From Botryococcus braunii (lineage: Eukaryota; Chlorophyta; Trebouxiophyceae), in contig KV908352.1 of NCBI GenBank assembly GCA_002005505.1, positions 541,540 to 605,539 on the forward strand: 64,000 bases of DNA, in the 5' to 3' direction. Of this stretch, positions 63,507 to 64,000 are shown piece by piece. Position 1 is the first letter of the stretch; every line of letters begins with the position of its first letter. A program made the position numbers and the translations under genes. The notes under the pieces were generated by a model, which searched no databases, was not told the origin of the DNA, and saw nothing but the letters and a program-made list of their open reading frames with translations.

Positions 63507-63887
63507 ATGCCTGTGGCCAAGGCAGTGGTGATCACACTAGCGAGTGTGGCCGCCAGGGCGAGATCCATCCTAGTTACTGCCTTTGCGGCGTACCGTGAAA
63601 AGGACATGAAGGAAGTGGCCGTGCATCTGACGTATCTTACAAAGATGCTTACTGCCTTTCCTTTGCCTTCAAACTCCGCCGAAGCAGAGGCTGTGGGCGC
63701 AAATTTGCAGCATTCATTGCCCTTGGATGAGCGGCAGGACATCTTTTTGTCTTATGGTGGATTAAATTACCCCACGGCAGGCGTATTGGCGGTAATGCTC
63801 GGATTTAACCCTGACCTGGTTGTGCCCCAGTTACGAGCACATCTCGGTGGCGGAGAATATAAACTAACAGATGATGCACCCCAATGA
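63507..63887 (+). CDS. Hypothetical coding exon or small gene
   Basis: Open from ATG 63507 (MPVAKAVVITLASVAARARS) to TGA 63887, 126 residues. It may alternatively begin as an exon at about 63505 after CCTTGCAG. Helix-rich (AYREKDMKEVAVHLTYLTKM), then LPLDERQDIFLSYGGLNYP and FNPDLVVPQLRAHLGGGEY. Codon use and composition look coding. No family recognised. The frame is also open about 60 bp upstream. Confidence 0.5.
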   Translation: MPVAKAVVITLASVAARARSILVTAFAAYREKDMKEVAVHLTYLTKMLTAFPLPSNSAEAEAVGANLQHSLPLDERQDIFLSYGGLNYPTAGVLAVMLGFNPDLVVPQLRAHLGGGEYKLTDDAPQ

Positions 63888-64000
63888 CTTCCCATGCATT
63901 TCATGGCCAAAAGTCTCTTCTTGAATACCCCTGATCAGACACATGTAAGGCATGTGCAAGTCCATCGTTAGAGGTTTTAATTTGGGCATATGTAGATAAC

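Overview
This 64 kb window is eukaryotic, repeat-rich DNA. It has no operons or bacterial gene layout. It does have GT-AG introns in short coding exons, long composite (TG)n/(GA)n/poly-G microsatellites, a short plant-type TTTAGGG-like motif near 30.36 kb, and many Ty1/copia LTR retrotransposons. A green alga is my best guess from the simple-repeat style and the plant-like initiator tRNA-Met primer sites. That is an inference; no diagnostic host gene was recognised.

Layout. 1-25.7 kb is a stack of nested Copia elements. Element A (minus, runs off the left edge) abuts and truncates element B (minus, 1854-7637), and B abuts the broken 5' end of element D (plus, 7638 to about 19.83 kb). D carries a 628-bp TRIM-like element (8617-9244, TSD ATCTA) and a complete 7-kb element C (10318-17349, minus, TSD CAAAC). 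A rearranged junction then leads to element G (plus, about 20054-25676), which has lost its 5' half. 25.9-27.1 kb holds the C-terminal relic of a non-LTR retrotransposon. 27-31 kb is mostly unassigned, with one small repeat/membrane-anchor ORF and a large microsatellite. 31-39 kb has a Copia LTR remnant and a decayed Copia element H of another lineage. 39-47 kb has orphan ORFs, a microsatellite, a lone Copia LTR, an 86-bp palindrome and MITE-like inverted-repeat elements. 47.1-62.5 kb holds convincing small exons on the plus strand, separated by Copia element F (47723-59301, TSD ACATG). F is itself split by the non-autonomous element E (48719-53528, TSD ATAGC). 63.5-63.9 kb has one more plausible coding exon.

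How the parts work together. C, F, G and B encode the usual Gag, protease, integrase, reverse transcriptase and RNase H in Copia order. Primer sites beside the 5' LTRs match the anticodon loop of initiator tRNA-Met, not its 3' end, the half-tRNA priming mode known for Drosophila copia and yeast Ty5. In C, F, E and the 43.9-kb LTR, the LTR end can fold back on this site. The A/B family, and apparently the distant H element, carry an extra small ORF between primer site and gag. The TRIM LTR contains a tRNA-like A-box/B-box pair. These three features (tRNA-promoter LTR, self-complementary LTR/primer-site junction, extra pre-gag ORF) are the best candidates for undescribed biology. E and F appear to be the youngest insertions: their LTR pairs look identical by eye.
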